Origin: Parus major
Lineage: Eukaryota > Chordata > Aves > Passeriformes > Paridae
Direction: 5' to 3'
DNA: 64,000 bases
Assembly: GCF_001522545.3 (NCBI RefSeq)
Contig: NC_031770.1
Location: 86,157,594-86,221,593, forward strand
In this document: positions 1 to 12,225 of the stretch, in pieces
How the letters are laid out: each line of letters starts with the position of its first letter
Numbering within the stretch: position 1 is the first letter of the stretch
Made by a program: the position numbers and the translations under genes
The notes under the pieces: model-generated
Told to the model about the DNA's origin: nothing
What the model saw: the letters and a program-made list of their open reading frames with translations, nothing else
Databases searched by the model: none

Positions 1-1201
1 TCGTTTCCAGCCGCTGTATTCCACTAAAGACAGATAAAAATACATTAGCTACTTCTCTAGCATTATTTTCTCCTGTAAGAAATTGCTGCTGTTGCCACAG
101 GGGTCTTAAGGGTTCTGAAAGGAGACAAAGAGTCCAGCGTGTTTAGAAAAAGTTGTAGAGGTTACTGAGACAATCTCTCCATTACCAAGAGTTGTAGTAA
201 CAATACAAAAAAGCAGTTTGCAAGTTTAGGCGCAAAACCATAGCTAAAAATACAAGCATAGCAACAGCTTTCCGTGCCTGTAATCTATTAATAAGGGAAA
301 ATTATTTAAGTGATGAGAGGTGTTATCATGCTGGTATTACTTGCCATGCACTAAGACATAGAATTGGAAATCCCCTGAGAAATTTTTTCCTCCAGTTTTG
401 AAATAGTGTCAAAAAAACAAATTATCATGAATTGATCATTGTTTGGAGATTTTTTGAATACATTTTGATTCAATTTCTGGGAAAAGATCTGCAGCATGTT
501 TGTGAAGGTGGTTTGGCTGTGGTGACTCCTGGATTGATACAATGCTTTCACTGCTGTCCATGTTGGAGAGAGCACAAAGTGTGTCACTTGCTTCAACATG
601 CTCATAATATTTTCAGCTTTACATTAAGAGAATGATAATGATTTTAATTAAATCTAGTGCTTCACCTAGCTACCAGCAGTGGGTCAGTCTGTTTTCCACA
701 GTGAACAATTGGAGAGTGTTTTCTTTCTTGATGTCTCCCTGGGCAGCAATGATTTACTGCCTTTGAAGACAGACAAGACCTGGTAGGAAATATTTGGGTA
801 TCTTTGTTTTGATGCTCTGCTGAAGTTTTCCTAGAGATTAGTAGGAAAGAGATTACTTAGACTGGAAAATGGAAACAGAGGGGATCCAAATAAATTTGGA
901 AAGGCTCTTGTTATTTTTGGCTTACTTGTCAAGAATTATTAAGTGTTTTTTTAACTTTTCCTGGAAAGAATTTTAAAAAAGAAAAAAGGTGCCAAAATAG
1001 TTTAACTCAAATGCTATACTTGTAATTAATAACAAAAGAGTTTCTTTTGTTTGTTTTTTCTCTTATTTTCATTTCTATTAAGCACACTTTAATATAAACA
1101 ATAATCCACATGTGTTCCTAAATGTAATTGTGTCTTCACACAAATCTTTTGACTCAGTAAATCCTAAAGAACCAATAGTTTTTTACTCTAATCTAATAAT
1201 C
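1..1201. other. AT-rich non-coding stretch, nothing recognised
   Basis: No CR1, LTR or exon-like block is visible. Open frames are short (under 90 codons) and have no conserved look, and stops are dense in all frames. The stretch is single-copy-looking avian intergenic or intronic DNA up to the start of the first LTR. Confidence 0.6.
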
Positions 1202-1813
1202 CATTTTGGTTTAGGCTGGGATAGAGGTATTTTTCTTCACAGTAGATAACATGGAACTATTTTATGGATTTGTTCATTGTTGATGACGGAGGGATGTTTC
1301 AGTTATTGCTGAGCAAACCTTACACAATGTCAAGGCATTTTCTACTCTTCACCTTACTCCACTGATGCTTTTTTCATGGCACCACCTCCTGTAAGGGGGC
1401 TGGGGTGCACAAGGAGTTGGGAGGTGACACAGCTGGGACAGCAGACCCCAACTGACCCAAGGGATATTCCATACCATAGAGCATCATGCTCAGAATGTAG
1501 GTGGGAGGAAGAAGAATAAGAAAGCAGAGGATGTATTACATGATGGCATTTGTTTTCCCAAGCCACTGTTATGTGTGACAGAGCTCTGCTTTCATGGGGA
1601 TGGCTGAACACCTGCATGCCCATGGGAAACAGGGAATTAATTCCTTGCTTGGCTTTGACTGTGTGTGCCGCTTTTGCTTTCTTTTCAACAGCCTTTATCT
1701 CACCACAAGAGTTTTCTCACTTTTATCCTTCCTATTCTCCCCCCATCCCACTGCCGTGCAGTGAGAAAACAGCTATGCAGGGCTGAGCTGTCAGCTGGGG
1801 TTAAATCATAATT
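1202..1813 (+). mobile_element. ERVL-type solo LTR, decayed, plus orientation
   Basis: This is a near full-length LTR of the avian ERVL group. The 5' end (ggtttaggctgggatag at about 1208) matches the usual start of this LTR family with a damaged TG terminus. The middle holds the typical U3 block 'ctggggtgcacaaggag' (about 1400) and 'ccaactgacccaagggatat' (about 1447). The 3' end 'gctggggttaaatcataatt' corresponds to the family's usual terminus, with the final CA lost. The expected TATA box after 'catgctcag' has decayed to 'aatgtagg', so promoter activity is unlikely. No internal gag or pol sequence and no second LTR are found nearby, so this is a solo LTR. No clear target-site duplication is left. 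Exact ends are uncertain by a few bases. Confidence 0.85.
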
Positions 1814-2899
1814 CTATTAATTTATATGTACAAACAGCAACAGACTGAGCAAAATTTTGATCTTACTGTAGTGAGATGCAGTCAGAAAAAATGCTGAAGG
1901 CTTTAAATACAAATTATCAATATATAAATATGAAAAAGCTTGAGAATTTCAAAACCTCTAAATACAATCATGAAAACAAGCTTGTTAAGACACATCAAAC
2001 CTGATCAAAATTAAATAATCTTCCATGGAAAGGAGAATTAAAATGCCCTAAACAATCAAAATTACACAGAAAATACATTTTGTTAATTAATATTCTTTTG
2101 TGGGTTGATTTTTTTTTGTAAAGTGTATAGGGTTTTCTTATTATTATTCTATTTTCAATGAAAGCCAAAATGCTATTTATAGATTTTTTTTCTATTTCTT
2201 CTTTGATAAACTTAATATTACTGGTAGTGTTATAAATAATTTTCGAATAGCTATTGGTGAAAGGGCTTTTCCATAACTGCAAAAATCTTGTTTGCATAGT
2301 CCTGAACATTCAGGTTTTGCTTTGCAGGTTTTTGAATGCCTTTGTCCCATATAAATACTAGTTATTGTACTTAACAGATGCTCTCATCAGCTCTTAGGCA
2401 AAAACTACATGCTACATATGCTCTATGCTTAAGTTCTGGAACCTATTTAATGCTAAATTACTTGTTTACTTTGAATATAATTTTCACAAAGTTAAATAAG
2501 CAGTTTTTACATAGTGAAAATAGGTTTAATAATTAAAGATGAAATCCTACATTTAGCTTTGCTAATTTTTCATAATAATATTTTTAAGTGTCCTTTTTTT
2601 TTGGGTTTTTTTTTTTCCCCCCATTCATTTGTAGGCATTTAAATGCAGTAACTTTTCAGTAACAGTTATGGCTTAAGTACTAGGTTTTGTAAGCCTTCCA
2701 TTCTCACCAGTAAATGAAATAGTCATATACTTTTGTTCATAGACATCACTCAGGCAGGGATTCTCTATGACACATTCTTAGACAGAAGAAATTTATTTCA
2801 GATACTCTGCAAACTAATTGAAAACCAAAGAAACTAGCAAGTTACAGATTCTATAGGTAGGAAACTGGATAACAGGCTGTACTTTAGAAGGTGGTGTTT
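1814..2899. other. AT-rich non-coding stretch
   Basis: Sequence is very AT-rich with T-runs near 2587-2620. No repeat family or exon is recognised. Confidence 0.55.
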
Positions 2900-3695
2900 A
2901 ATGTTTTTTACTCAAGACTGGCAGTCTGTCAGAAAGGGTCTATGTTGAGAATTGAAACGATCCTCACCACATCTACTGATATCCTAAAGCTGAGTGGTGA
3001 GATGAACACCTCACTTAGACAATAGCTGGAAGGGAAAGACATCTTACAGAAAGACCTAAATGGGCTGAAAGAACAGTATGAAGTATAGAAAAGACAAGAG
3101 TAAAGTTCTGCACCTGAAGCAACATAACCCATGATCAAATTACAGGCTGGGATCTGTGTGGCAGTGAATCAGAACAGAAAGGGAAATAGGAGTCCTGGTA
3201 GACAAGTTGAACGTGGCTTGAGTGCTGCAGCTAAACAGACAAAGCAGTTCCTGGGCTGCACCTGCAGGATTGTTACTAGCAGAGCTAGAAATGTGATCAT
3301 CCCACTCTCCTCAGTGCTAATCAGGCTGCACCTGGGGTGTTGTGGCTAGTTTTGGTCCCCGCAATTCAAGGTTGAATTGAACTTGACTGAACAGTCAGAG
3401 TCTCTGTTCATAAGGAGCCACATGGGAAGGGCAAGGGGCAATGGGTAAAAGTTGCACTGGGAAAGGTTTCTTGTCTGTAGAAGAAATTAATTGTTCTACA
3501 GTGGGAACAATCACTCACTGGAACAACTTCTCTGATCACATGGTGTTGAACCCATCATTGAAGGTTTTCAAGATTCAAGGTGAATGGACATGGTACTATA
3601 TAACATCATCTAGGCTCCTGTCCACACAGAAAATGGAACTAGATCATCTTTTCAGGTTCATTCTGACCTGAATGTTCTACAATACTATGAAAAAA
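2900..3695 (+). mobile_element. CR1 LINE, 3' portion of ORF2 plus 3' UTR end
   Basis: A 5'-truncated, degraded copy of the avian CR1 non-LTR retrotransposon. The block around 2970-3130 reads like the CR1 stretch after the reverse-transcriptase core ('ctgagtggtgagatgaac', 'gttctgcacctgaagc'). It continues through 3200-3360 ('ctgcacctggggtgttgtgg') into the ORF2 C-terminus. The end at 3620-3690 ('gaactagatcatcttttcag', then 'ctacaatactatga') is the standard CR1 3' UTR with a remnant of the terminal short repeat. Reading frames are broken by many stops and small indels, so it is inactive. The left boundary is approximate. Confidence 0.85.
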
Positions 3696-6600
3696 ACCAC
3701 AAAGAAATAAATAAACAAATGAAACTTCAACTGTTCCAGAATTTATTTTGCTCCAAGAATTTTACAGGCTAAAATGATTTATATGAAACCTTGGCAAGGC
3801 TCTTTTTTTGCTGCTGCATTTTCTTACATTAAAGAGTAGCACAAAGGTTCTTTGAGGCAAGGAAAGGAGTTTTGAAGAAACAGGTTTTTCTGCTGCCACA
3901 TAGTCACTAAAGCTGTTAAGCTACTTAGGATGGGATGGAAATTGAAATTTTATTGAAGCTGATGTATTTTACAGACATAACAGTTTCAACAAGAATTGTA
4001 AACAGGATGATTTCTTAGGAAAACTGTCAATACCCCAGTATTTCTCAAGTGAGTACAAAACAAGAATCCAAAGGCAACAGACCAAAAGAAATTGAATTTA
4101 AAAGGCAATATTTCTAGCCTGAAAATGGATATTTTTACAAAACAGATCCTCAAATGCATTTAATGTTTTTCTTGTTGTTCTAACGTAAAAATATGTATTT
4201 TAAAACATAATTTTGTGAAATTACCTCAAGATTGAACACTTGGTCTCTCAAGAGCTCTAATACTTTATTGAAACTGTCATCTTAGCAGAGAATATATAAT
4301 ATAAGACAAGAATTACCTGTTTTTAACATAGCTGGGACTTCCACTCTTATGAGGCTGTGTCACAGCCTGAGATTTCTTTTGGAAAGAGAGTTGAGGGGAG
4401 ACTGTTTCTGCCTTGGCTTCTGCTTAAAATTAGCCTGTTAATATGTCCTCCTACATAAAATAAACATTTTACAAACAAAGATTGCCGGTTTTGGTCTTAC
4501 TAATAAGAGACGTTATCTCATATTATCTAAACCAAGGAATATGAGTCTTCAGCTCACAACTTCTGTCCAAGTACTTCCACACCTAACAGACTAGGAGATT
4601 TCAAAGAGGGACAACTGTAAATCTAATATACAACATCAACTTTCAATTATTTCATTCAATGTGCCTAGAAACCAGTAAGGACTTTTTTTTTTTTTATTAC
4701 AGAAAACTGACATTTATTCTTTATGTTGACACAGGGACAATACTATTGTTAATTTTCTGTGCCTTTATGGACCTGCCCTGCATGACCTGCTGCCTGTTCT
4801 AGCTTCTGCAGAGTGGAAATTTGACACATCATCCAGGTTACCAAGGAATCATAACTTTACCAGCTTCAAAGGTAAAGCTTAGGAAAGTGGAAAGATGGAG
4901 TTTCTTTGGCAGCATGTCCACAGACTCAGTACCGATTTTGGGAGATTGGATGGGCCAGTTATTTCCCACACTGCAGAGAGCAGAAGCAAAGTAATTTCTT
5001 CAACTGAGCATTTAATCCAATTTAATACAGAATTACAAGTTAGTATACAGATTAGGTATCAGGTGAAAAAAGAAAAATAGAAATCAAGGAAACACAAGGT
5101 TTTTGCCCCCTTCTCCTTAGAAGGGAAAAAGAGGGATGGGGAAAAAAGGGGAAATTGCTAACCTTTTTTAAATGTACCTGAATAATATCAAGAGGTTAAA
5201 GAAGAAAAGGAGACTATATATATTTCTGGATTCAAAATCTATATGAAGGATAGAACTATTCACATGTCATCACATTGAAATTTGAAGGTTGAAATTAAAT
5301 GATCACTATTTTGTAATTTCAAATCACAAAATCTACAAATTACAAATCTAAATACAAAGATTTCGTACAACATAAAACACTAGGTAGGCAAGTCTAATTC
5401 ACAAAAAGTACAGAAACTGAGGAAAGAGACACTTTCTCTAAGTTTCCCTTTCTCCCTCAAAGTCAATCACTTCAAAACTATGTACCCAGTGGTTCACCAA
5501 AAAGTCATGAAAAAAAGTGGTAACAGATTAGTTTGATATACAATTGATCTTTCTTCCTAAAGATTTTTTTTTTTCTGGTTGGTGTCCAGACACCACAGGT
5601 GAATTTTTTTTATTCACTTATTTTTCACTTCTTGCCATATGAAATGTACTATGGATCCAAATATACCTGCTTTGATTATGCAATTTGTGCAATCCAGGCA
5701 GTTAGAGTCATCACTCTGAAGGTAAAACATTATGTGTCTTAACTGATACCTAGGAAATAAGCATTCTTGGAAAAAATACAAGACTTTTGAAGCTTTGAAT
5801 TTCAGCTAAGGCTTTGTATAGTCAAATAAAGCAATTAAACTTCAGTGAAGGGTTGTAAAATCAAATGATGATGCCATGAGTTTTAGTGATATAATTTGCA
5901 GGTGACATGAACAATATGTTCTGCACAGTTGGTAGCCTGGATAGACCAAATGGAAGAAAAGAGAAGTTAATGCTTTTAAGATAAAAATAAAATCACTGAA
6001 GATAACTATAAATAGAATTGTACTAGGCTGGAAAGTAAAGGATAAACACACAGTTATTCAGATAACTGTGATCTTCATGGCAAGATAGTTACATCCATCA
6101 CAGTCTTAGGGCAAAATGCTTTTCTGTTAAAAAGCTTACTTGATATTTTCCATGATAAAACTCATTTTAGTTCTGTATCTATTTTCCATATGTTAATGAT
6201 TCAGAATCATCAAAATTTATCCATTTGATATCCATCTCAGGTCAACTATCCTCAAGCATTTTTCAAAAAGAGGGCCAGTGAGAGAGTTTCAGCAATATTC
6301 TGATAATATTCCTGTAATAAAAGTCTCTACATAATGTTAAATTGTGTGATTAGGTATAGCACTTGCTGTGCAAAAATAATATAATTTTTACTCTTGTTCA
6401 TTGCAGGATCATATGTTGCTCAGGGAGCAGCCTGGGCAGTTGTTCTATGGCCTATTATTTATATGATGAAAAATTCCCTTGACTTGAAAAAGGGACTTGC
6501 ATCATTGACTTCAATGGGATTTGACAAAAATGATACACCAGAATGTTGCATATTCAAATGGGTCAGAGATAGAGCAATCTGTTTTGCTCTCAGCTGTGCA

Positions 6601-7106
6601 GTTACCACATTATTGTTACACGGACTAGAATTCATTTGCTTCCAAACAAAACATGTCCATATGAGACAAAATTGCATCCTTCTCTTACAAACAAACGAGG
6701 ACCTCTACCCTGGATTTTTTTTTAAGATCGTGTAATAATTAGTAAATGATAAATCTGAGTAGTTTTGACATCAAGAAGAAATTTGATAGCTCCAAACCAG
6801 ATGAAGATATAATCAACTGAAAACAGTTGACACTGGAGATTATTTTGACCAAATCAAACAGACATATTGTATATGTAATTATTTTATATAATAATTTTAT
6901 GTGAATATATGTATTTATATAAATCCAAAATATTTTGTGCTGAAGTTATGTGTTAATTAGGAAAGCACAGACACAAACACATATTATTTTTAATATAATC
7001 TTATTGGAAGGAGATGAAAATAAACCTGTTGAGTTTGATTTCTACCTTCCTGCAGTTAAACAAAGATAGAAAGATGGAGTGAATTATTTTGCCTCACAGT
7101 AAAATA

Positions 7107-7126
7107 CATGTACAATATTGTACATG
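7107..7126. repeat. 20-base perfect palindrome
   Basis: The two 10-base halves (catgtacaat and attgtacatg) are exact reverse complements with no spacer. It is AT-rich and could form a small cruciform. It could equally be chance in AT-rich DNA. Confidence 0.9.
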
Positions 7127-9116
7127 CACAATAAAATGTAGTTCATTTCAGCTTTGTGACAAAACATAGGTCAGAAAAATCACAGCCTGTTATCGATGTC
7201 AAGTGATGCCAGCACCGTACAACACATGACAAGCATGAAAGGACTTCCTAAACAACATGTTGGCAGACTTACTGCTTTGTCTTCTTGAAATTTAAGAAAA
7301 GGAGGAAAAGTAGCAAAAAAAACCCTGAGGTTCATTTTCTTTTTTAAAAAAGCACTATCTAATTAGAACAAAGACAAATTTAGAGCATTTGCAATGCCCA
7401 ACATTTAGGTGTTACCTACTGCAGATTTCTGACAAGGAACAGGCATTACAAAATGGAAAGTAATAAAAATTTTCAAAAAAAGAAGGAAAAAGAGTGAAAG
7501 TAAGAAACAGAAAAGAAAGAAAATAATGAGTTCATTAATGCTTTAAAAAGACACACCGAAAAATAACTTCTCTACATGAAAATTTTCTGAGCTCACTTTA
7601 TTTCAGACATGAATAAGAAGTCTAGAGAAAACATTAGATGAAGGGAATCTTCCTCAATAGACCATAAAAGCAACTGAACTTTTAATTCTGCCCCATCTTT
7701 GCTGAACAACAACAGTACCCAGTTGACAAAGAATTCCTACAAAAACCTACGCGATTCTGTATGATCTCTTGGAATGAAGTCACAAAAGCAGACTACATGC
7801 AGTATATCTTAACCATTCACTTGTCAGCTGTGTCACAGCAGGGAATAGCATTTTCTGCAACAATAAGTAAAACCATCTTTACATCTTTTCTAATCGAAGT
7901 CACTTTGGCCTTCTATCACATTTTTTTTTTTTCTTTTTAATTTAAGAACTCAGTGATGTTACCTAATTTGTTTCATTTATTACTTTCATTTATTTCCTTA
8001 AAACAGAACACCTGAATATTCACTCATGTGCTTAGTTTAGCTACTCCATTCTCTTTCCATCATTTACCATGTCCTTATGTTCACCTCCTATATTTCCCCT
8101 TCTTTTACTTTTTCTCCTCATTCTTTGCAGTTATATGTTTTTTCTTTAAATAGTATATTTAAGAGGTGATAATTACGTATCAAAAAGTGCTACCTTTTAT
8201 CAATTATGTTGCTATCAGAACATTAGCAATCCTCCTCACTATGCAGTTAATGCTAAAACTTAAAAACAGATTTTAAAAGTCTCAAATAGCAAAATAAGTG
8301 AATATATTTTTAGAAACACCTGATGTTAAAGGAATAAAACCAGTAAAAAAGTTTAAACGTGACTGATTCATTTAAACTTCAGAAGCTAACAGATAATGCA
8401 TGATTAAACTGCATCAAGAAAGTCACTCAATTTTATTATTATCAATTTCCCTCAAAAGAAAAGTTTGAAGTCATGTACTGATTAAAATTCATAAAGACCA
8501 TAAGACTTTCAAACTATGAAACATTGTGCAGCCTGATACAATGATTAGTTCTAAAAGAAGCCAGCAACAGATACAGAAAAAGATGACAATCTCTCTCTTT
8601 GTTACATTAATGATAAATTCTCCACAAGAGTTGGACAGAGAAATTGGAAAATAAACACATGTACAATTATAAAGTCCCTGTTTCTACACAATATCAAATT
8701 TTTAGAAATTTTAAGTTTCCTTATTCTCAACCAATATTTTTTAATGATTTACCTTTGTCATTGACTATTAGATGGGTGTCATGTCTCAACTACAGAAGCA
8801 AGATTGGTTTCATATATTCAACAAGAAAAAGCCTTATATCTACCAGATAAATATATCCATACATATGTTGTTATATACATCACTGAATGCATATGCACCT
8901 GTAGAGGGTGAGAGAGCATTCCATGACTGTAGCAAGTTTCCTGAAGCAGGAGTTTATAAGACGAACATAAAAAGCTGTCAACCCAACTTTCAAGCAAGCT
9001 GCATGTTTCTAAGTTGAAGGACTCCTCAGAAATCACATCATCACACACATGATCTCATAGCAGTGTTTGTCCTGAAAAGAAAATAATAGCAATAGTAGTG
9101 GTGATAATAATGCCAG

Positions 9117-9150
9117 TAATGATGATGATGATTATAGTAATAATAGTGAT
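9117..9150. repeat. GAT/AAT simple repeat
   Basis: Imperfect trinucleotide tract with four consecutive GAT-type units (gatgatgatgat) followed by degenerate TAGTAATAATAG units. It is an ordinary microsatellite. Confidence 0.8.
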
Positions 9151-9469
9151 TTATACCCTGACATGGTCATTATGAGTTTATGTATATTCAGGTTTCAGAC
9201 TTTTAGTGTAAATACTGGCATAGCCGTTTTAAAAATACTGCTTCACAAGAAGAAAGCATGAGTGAAAACAGATGAACACTGGTGCATTACGCATAAAAAA
9301 CCAGCAGCTATCATAACATATTCTGTGTAGAAGAAAAACGTGACTGACTTGATTGGCTGCACATGTAGAACACACCCATATCTGACCTCTTTGGAAAGTA
9401 GTTATCTTTAAAGACATAGTGGGAGAAAAATACAGTGGATTTTAAGTGTCATGGGAAAAACCTAATACC

Positions 9470-9490
9470 AAAAAAAAAAAAAAAAAAAAA
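9470..9490. repeat. 21-base poly(A) run
   Basis: Uninterrupted A run of 21. No retrocopy body or target-site duplication is recognised upstream, so I treat it as a simple repeat and not as the tail of a processed pseudogene. Confidence 0.85.
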
Positions 9491-10849
9491 TACGCTGAAA
9501 GCTTGTTATCACTGAATCCACTGTTAATTTTATATTTCTATTAAATATTTTCTTCATGTTTCTGAATCTTTTTTTATCACTAAATAAGCCAGTAGTGATT
9601 ATATAAAAATACTCTAATCTAGATTCAGAAATTAATTAAAATTCAGCATTGCAATATCTAACTGTAATGCTCAATGTCACAGGATATCAGAACACCTATT
9701 AACATTTTGCATCCCTGCAGAATGAGACGGAACACAGCCGAGTAACACACTCATGAAAGGTATTGTATAGACAAAGGAAGACCAGGAAATATCAAAGATG
9801 GGAGTTAAGCTTTATAGGAACTGGTGAAGTAATTTTGGAACAAAAGAATCCACTGTCTCTATGGAGATTTACTGCCATCATCTCTGAATTAGTCCTAAAA
9901 GTCGTATCAGCCTTCTGTCACACAATTTCCCTTATGTGATCAATGTGAATGTATCTTCTAAAAAAGCAGGAATATTAAAGAAAAAGTTCATCAGCATTAT
10001 TCTCAAATTCCAGCAGTTGGTAAAAAAGAGTATAAAAAAGGCACTTCTCTGGTAACCAAAGCTTTCAAGGTTAAATGTTAGATATCTTAAAACACACTAA
10101 GAGATTAAAAAATTGTGCTGCATTTATAGGCAGTGACAGTTTTGTGTTTGTACTGACAACAGAAGGTAACAATGACAGATTCTTTGCACATATGAAGATT
10201 GGGAGCTTTATTTTTTTTCCCCATGACCCAGTTACCAGCAATAGCGTCATAATGTGTTTGGCCTTTTGATCAAGTGCTTCAACCCTGAGACACTGCAAAC
10301 ATAGAAATCCCAGTATGAGTGGTCTAACTATATTGTAATTATTCCAGAGTTGTGTTTTTTTAAGAAATCTTACCTTTTTTTCTCCCTGCTCTTTGTTACG
10401 TGACTATACTACTTCTGTGAAATTAAATAAATGCTCTTTACCAGGTGGTCCCTTGAGACACCCAACATATAATTTAGTAAATGTTACACCTTATCACTTC
10501 TAAGTCAAAACATAGGAAATATACTAACAATAAAATTAATTTTAAAAGATAACAAAATAGAAACCTTGATGTCAATGAATGCTCTAGTTACCATGGAAAC
10601 AGTGGAACACCAGCTTTGAAAACAGGGTTTCTTTTTTCCTTTTTTTTTTTTTTCTTTTTTTTTCAATTATGAGTCAGGCCACAAGACCTGAAATCTCTGT
10701 TTGACTTCCCTAGCCATCTCTTCTGAAATCCACATGAGGGAAGAGCATTTAAAACACTTGCTTAGAACAGCACCACTTGCCTTCACAGTAACTTCCCAGC
10801 CTCCAATTTAACCTGTTTGTGGACAAACGGACAAACATTTACAGGTCAT

Positions 10850-11536
10850 ACAGGTGGTTTAACACCAGATGGAAATTATACTCCAAAAAAGACACTCCCC
10901 TTCTCCCACCCTTTCTGGTAGGAGAGGGACAAAGGCAGAGATTATGGGTCAAGATAACAATTTACTGAAAGCAAAAAGCAGTGGAATGATATATGCACAG
11001 TAACAACAGGAATATTAATAACAAAAGTATACAAAAAGAAAGAAGGTGCTTTACACACAAAAAGGTGTTCAACACCTTGACTGAGCTCTGAGCATCCACC
11101 GGCACAAAGACAAGATACTGGGGAGGGACTCCTGTGGCTAGTGTTTCCTGCCCCTAAAGCAGAGACAAACAATAATGGGCACATTCCCAAAAACAAGGTC
11201 ATCTGAGGCATGCTGTGACGCTGCTCTGCTCGCCTCAGTTCTGTGCTGGTGCCACCAGCAATGCTTTGGACTTCTCCAGAGTGCTGGGGGTCAGTCCAGT
11301 GTGGTGCTGTCGTTTTGCTACCTCTTCACTGTGCTCCTTTTGGCTCAGCTGGATTAGGGTTCCCCCCCTTGGCTCTTCCCACACTGGCTCCATCCTTCAG
11401 CACCATGTTGATGTCATGTTTCAGCACTTTTCTTCAGCACCGTGTCCCGCAGCTGCATCTCAGAGAAACGGGCTGGGATGGAGGGTGGCGGCAGGTGACG
11501 GAGTCCACAGTGCATTTTGCAATAGCCTTCCTACAA
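10850..11536 (-). mobile_element. ERVL-type LTR, minus orientation, abutting a CR1
   Basis: The left edge ('aggtggtttaacaccagatg') is the reverse complement of the characteristic 3' terminus of avian ERVL LTRs. It is followed by 'gggtcaagataacaatttac', which fits the R/U5 side of such an LTR read on the minus strand. Sequence to about 11530 is GC-richer than its surroundings and contains no coding pattern. The right edge joins directly to CR1 sequence at about 11537, so the U3 end may be truncated there. I assign the family from the terminus and general organisation. The central part (11100-11500) I recognise less securely, and it could be a separate LTR subfamily. Confidence 0.62.
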
Positions 11537-12225
11537 CTTATTGATTGGCACAGCCAAAAAGAACCTTCGTCTGTTCTCTTGACATCTTCCCCTCAGATAC
11601 GTATAGACATCGATGAAGTCCCCTCTCAGCAATCTCTCCTCAAGGCTGAACAGACCTTGCTCCCTCAGTTTTCCCTTGTAAACTAGATGTTCCAATCCCG
11701 TAGTCATCCTTGTTGACCTCCCCTGGATCTGCTCCAGTATCTCCACATCCCTCTTGTACTGAGAAGCCCAGAACTGGACACAGCACTGCAAATGTGGCCT
11801 CACCAGGGCTGAATAGAGAGACAAGATCTCCTCCCTCACTCTGCTGACAATGCTCTTCCTAACACACCCCAGAACACCATCAAGGATACGGCCACCTAGG
11901 ACTGTTCCTTCCCAGCTGCAAGACCCAAATTTGCCTCTGTTGAGTTTCAGACAGTTCTTCTTTGCCCATCTCTCCAGCCTGTCCTGGTCCTATTGAAAGG
12001 CTGTACAGCCCTCTGGAGCATCACCCACTTCTCCCAGCTTTGTGTCATCAGCAAACTTGCTGAGGAGGCATCTGTCCCTTCATCCAAATCACTGATGAAT
12101 AACTTAAATAATTCAAGGCTCAGTATTGAACCTTGGGGGACATCAGTGACAGGCCTCCAGCTAGATATGTTGCTAGGCTTCAGTGATGGCTGCTGAATCT
12201 ACTCTTGCTGAAATCCATGACAGTT
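11537..12225 (-). mobile_element. CR1 LINE, reverse-transcriptase/ORF2 C-terminal fragment
   Basis: On the minus strand, 11531-11839 stays open for 102 codons and encodes the CR1 ORF2 C-terminal region: 'LVRPHLQCCVQFW', 'ILEQIQGRSTRM', then 'GLFSLEERLLRGDFI', a thumb-like stretch downstream of the reverse-transcriptase palm. Farther upstream on the minus strand (12060-12160), frameshifted pieces match the palm, including a 'ADDTKL'-like stretch and a 'VPQGS'-like turn. About 12205-12222 corresponds to the 'DFSK' region of the A motif. Small deletions remove palm-to-thumb sequence, so the copy is dead. The 3' UTR is missing because an LTR begins at about 11536. Confidence 0.93.

Larger units (their letters stand above)
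3696..10849. other. Seven-kilobase AT-rich non-coding stretch
   Basis: I see no recognisable gene, LINE or LTR. The longest open frame (6394-6735, plus, 113 codons) has no recognised motif and is not bounded by convincing splice sites. The stretch holds a 20-base perfect palindrome at 7107-7126, GAT/AAT-type simple repeats near 9117-9150, a 21-base A run at 9470-9490 and T-rich tracts near 10625-10665. It could be intergenic or deep intronic. Confidence 0.55.

Noticed and set aside
6394..6735. 113-codon plus-strand open frame as a possible exon or membrane protein
   Set aside because: The hydrophobic stretches come from T-rich codons. There is no recognised motif, no good splice sites at its ends and no supporting context.
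9470..9490. Poly(A) tail of a processed pseudogene
   Set aside because: No gene-like body is recognisable upstream and no flanking direct repeats were seen. A simple A run is sufficient.
11175..11686. Overlapping plus-strand open frames of 109 and 147 codons
   Set aside because: They lie antisense to the LTR and CR1 sequence on the minus strand and cross the junction between the two elements. The coding signal belongs to the CR1 on the other strand.
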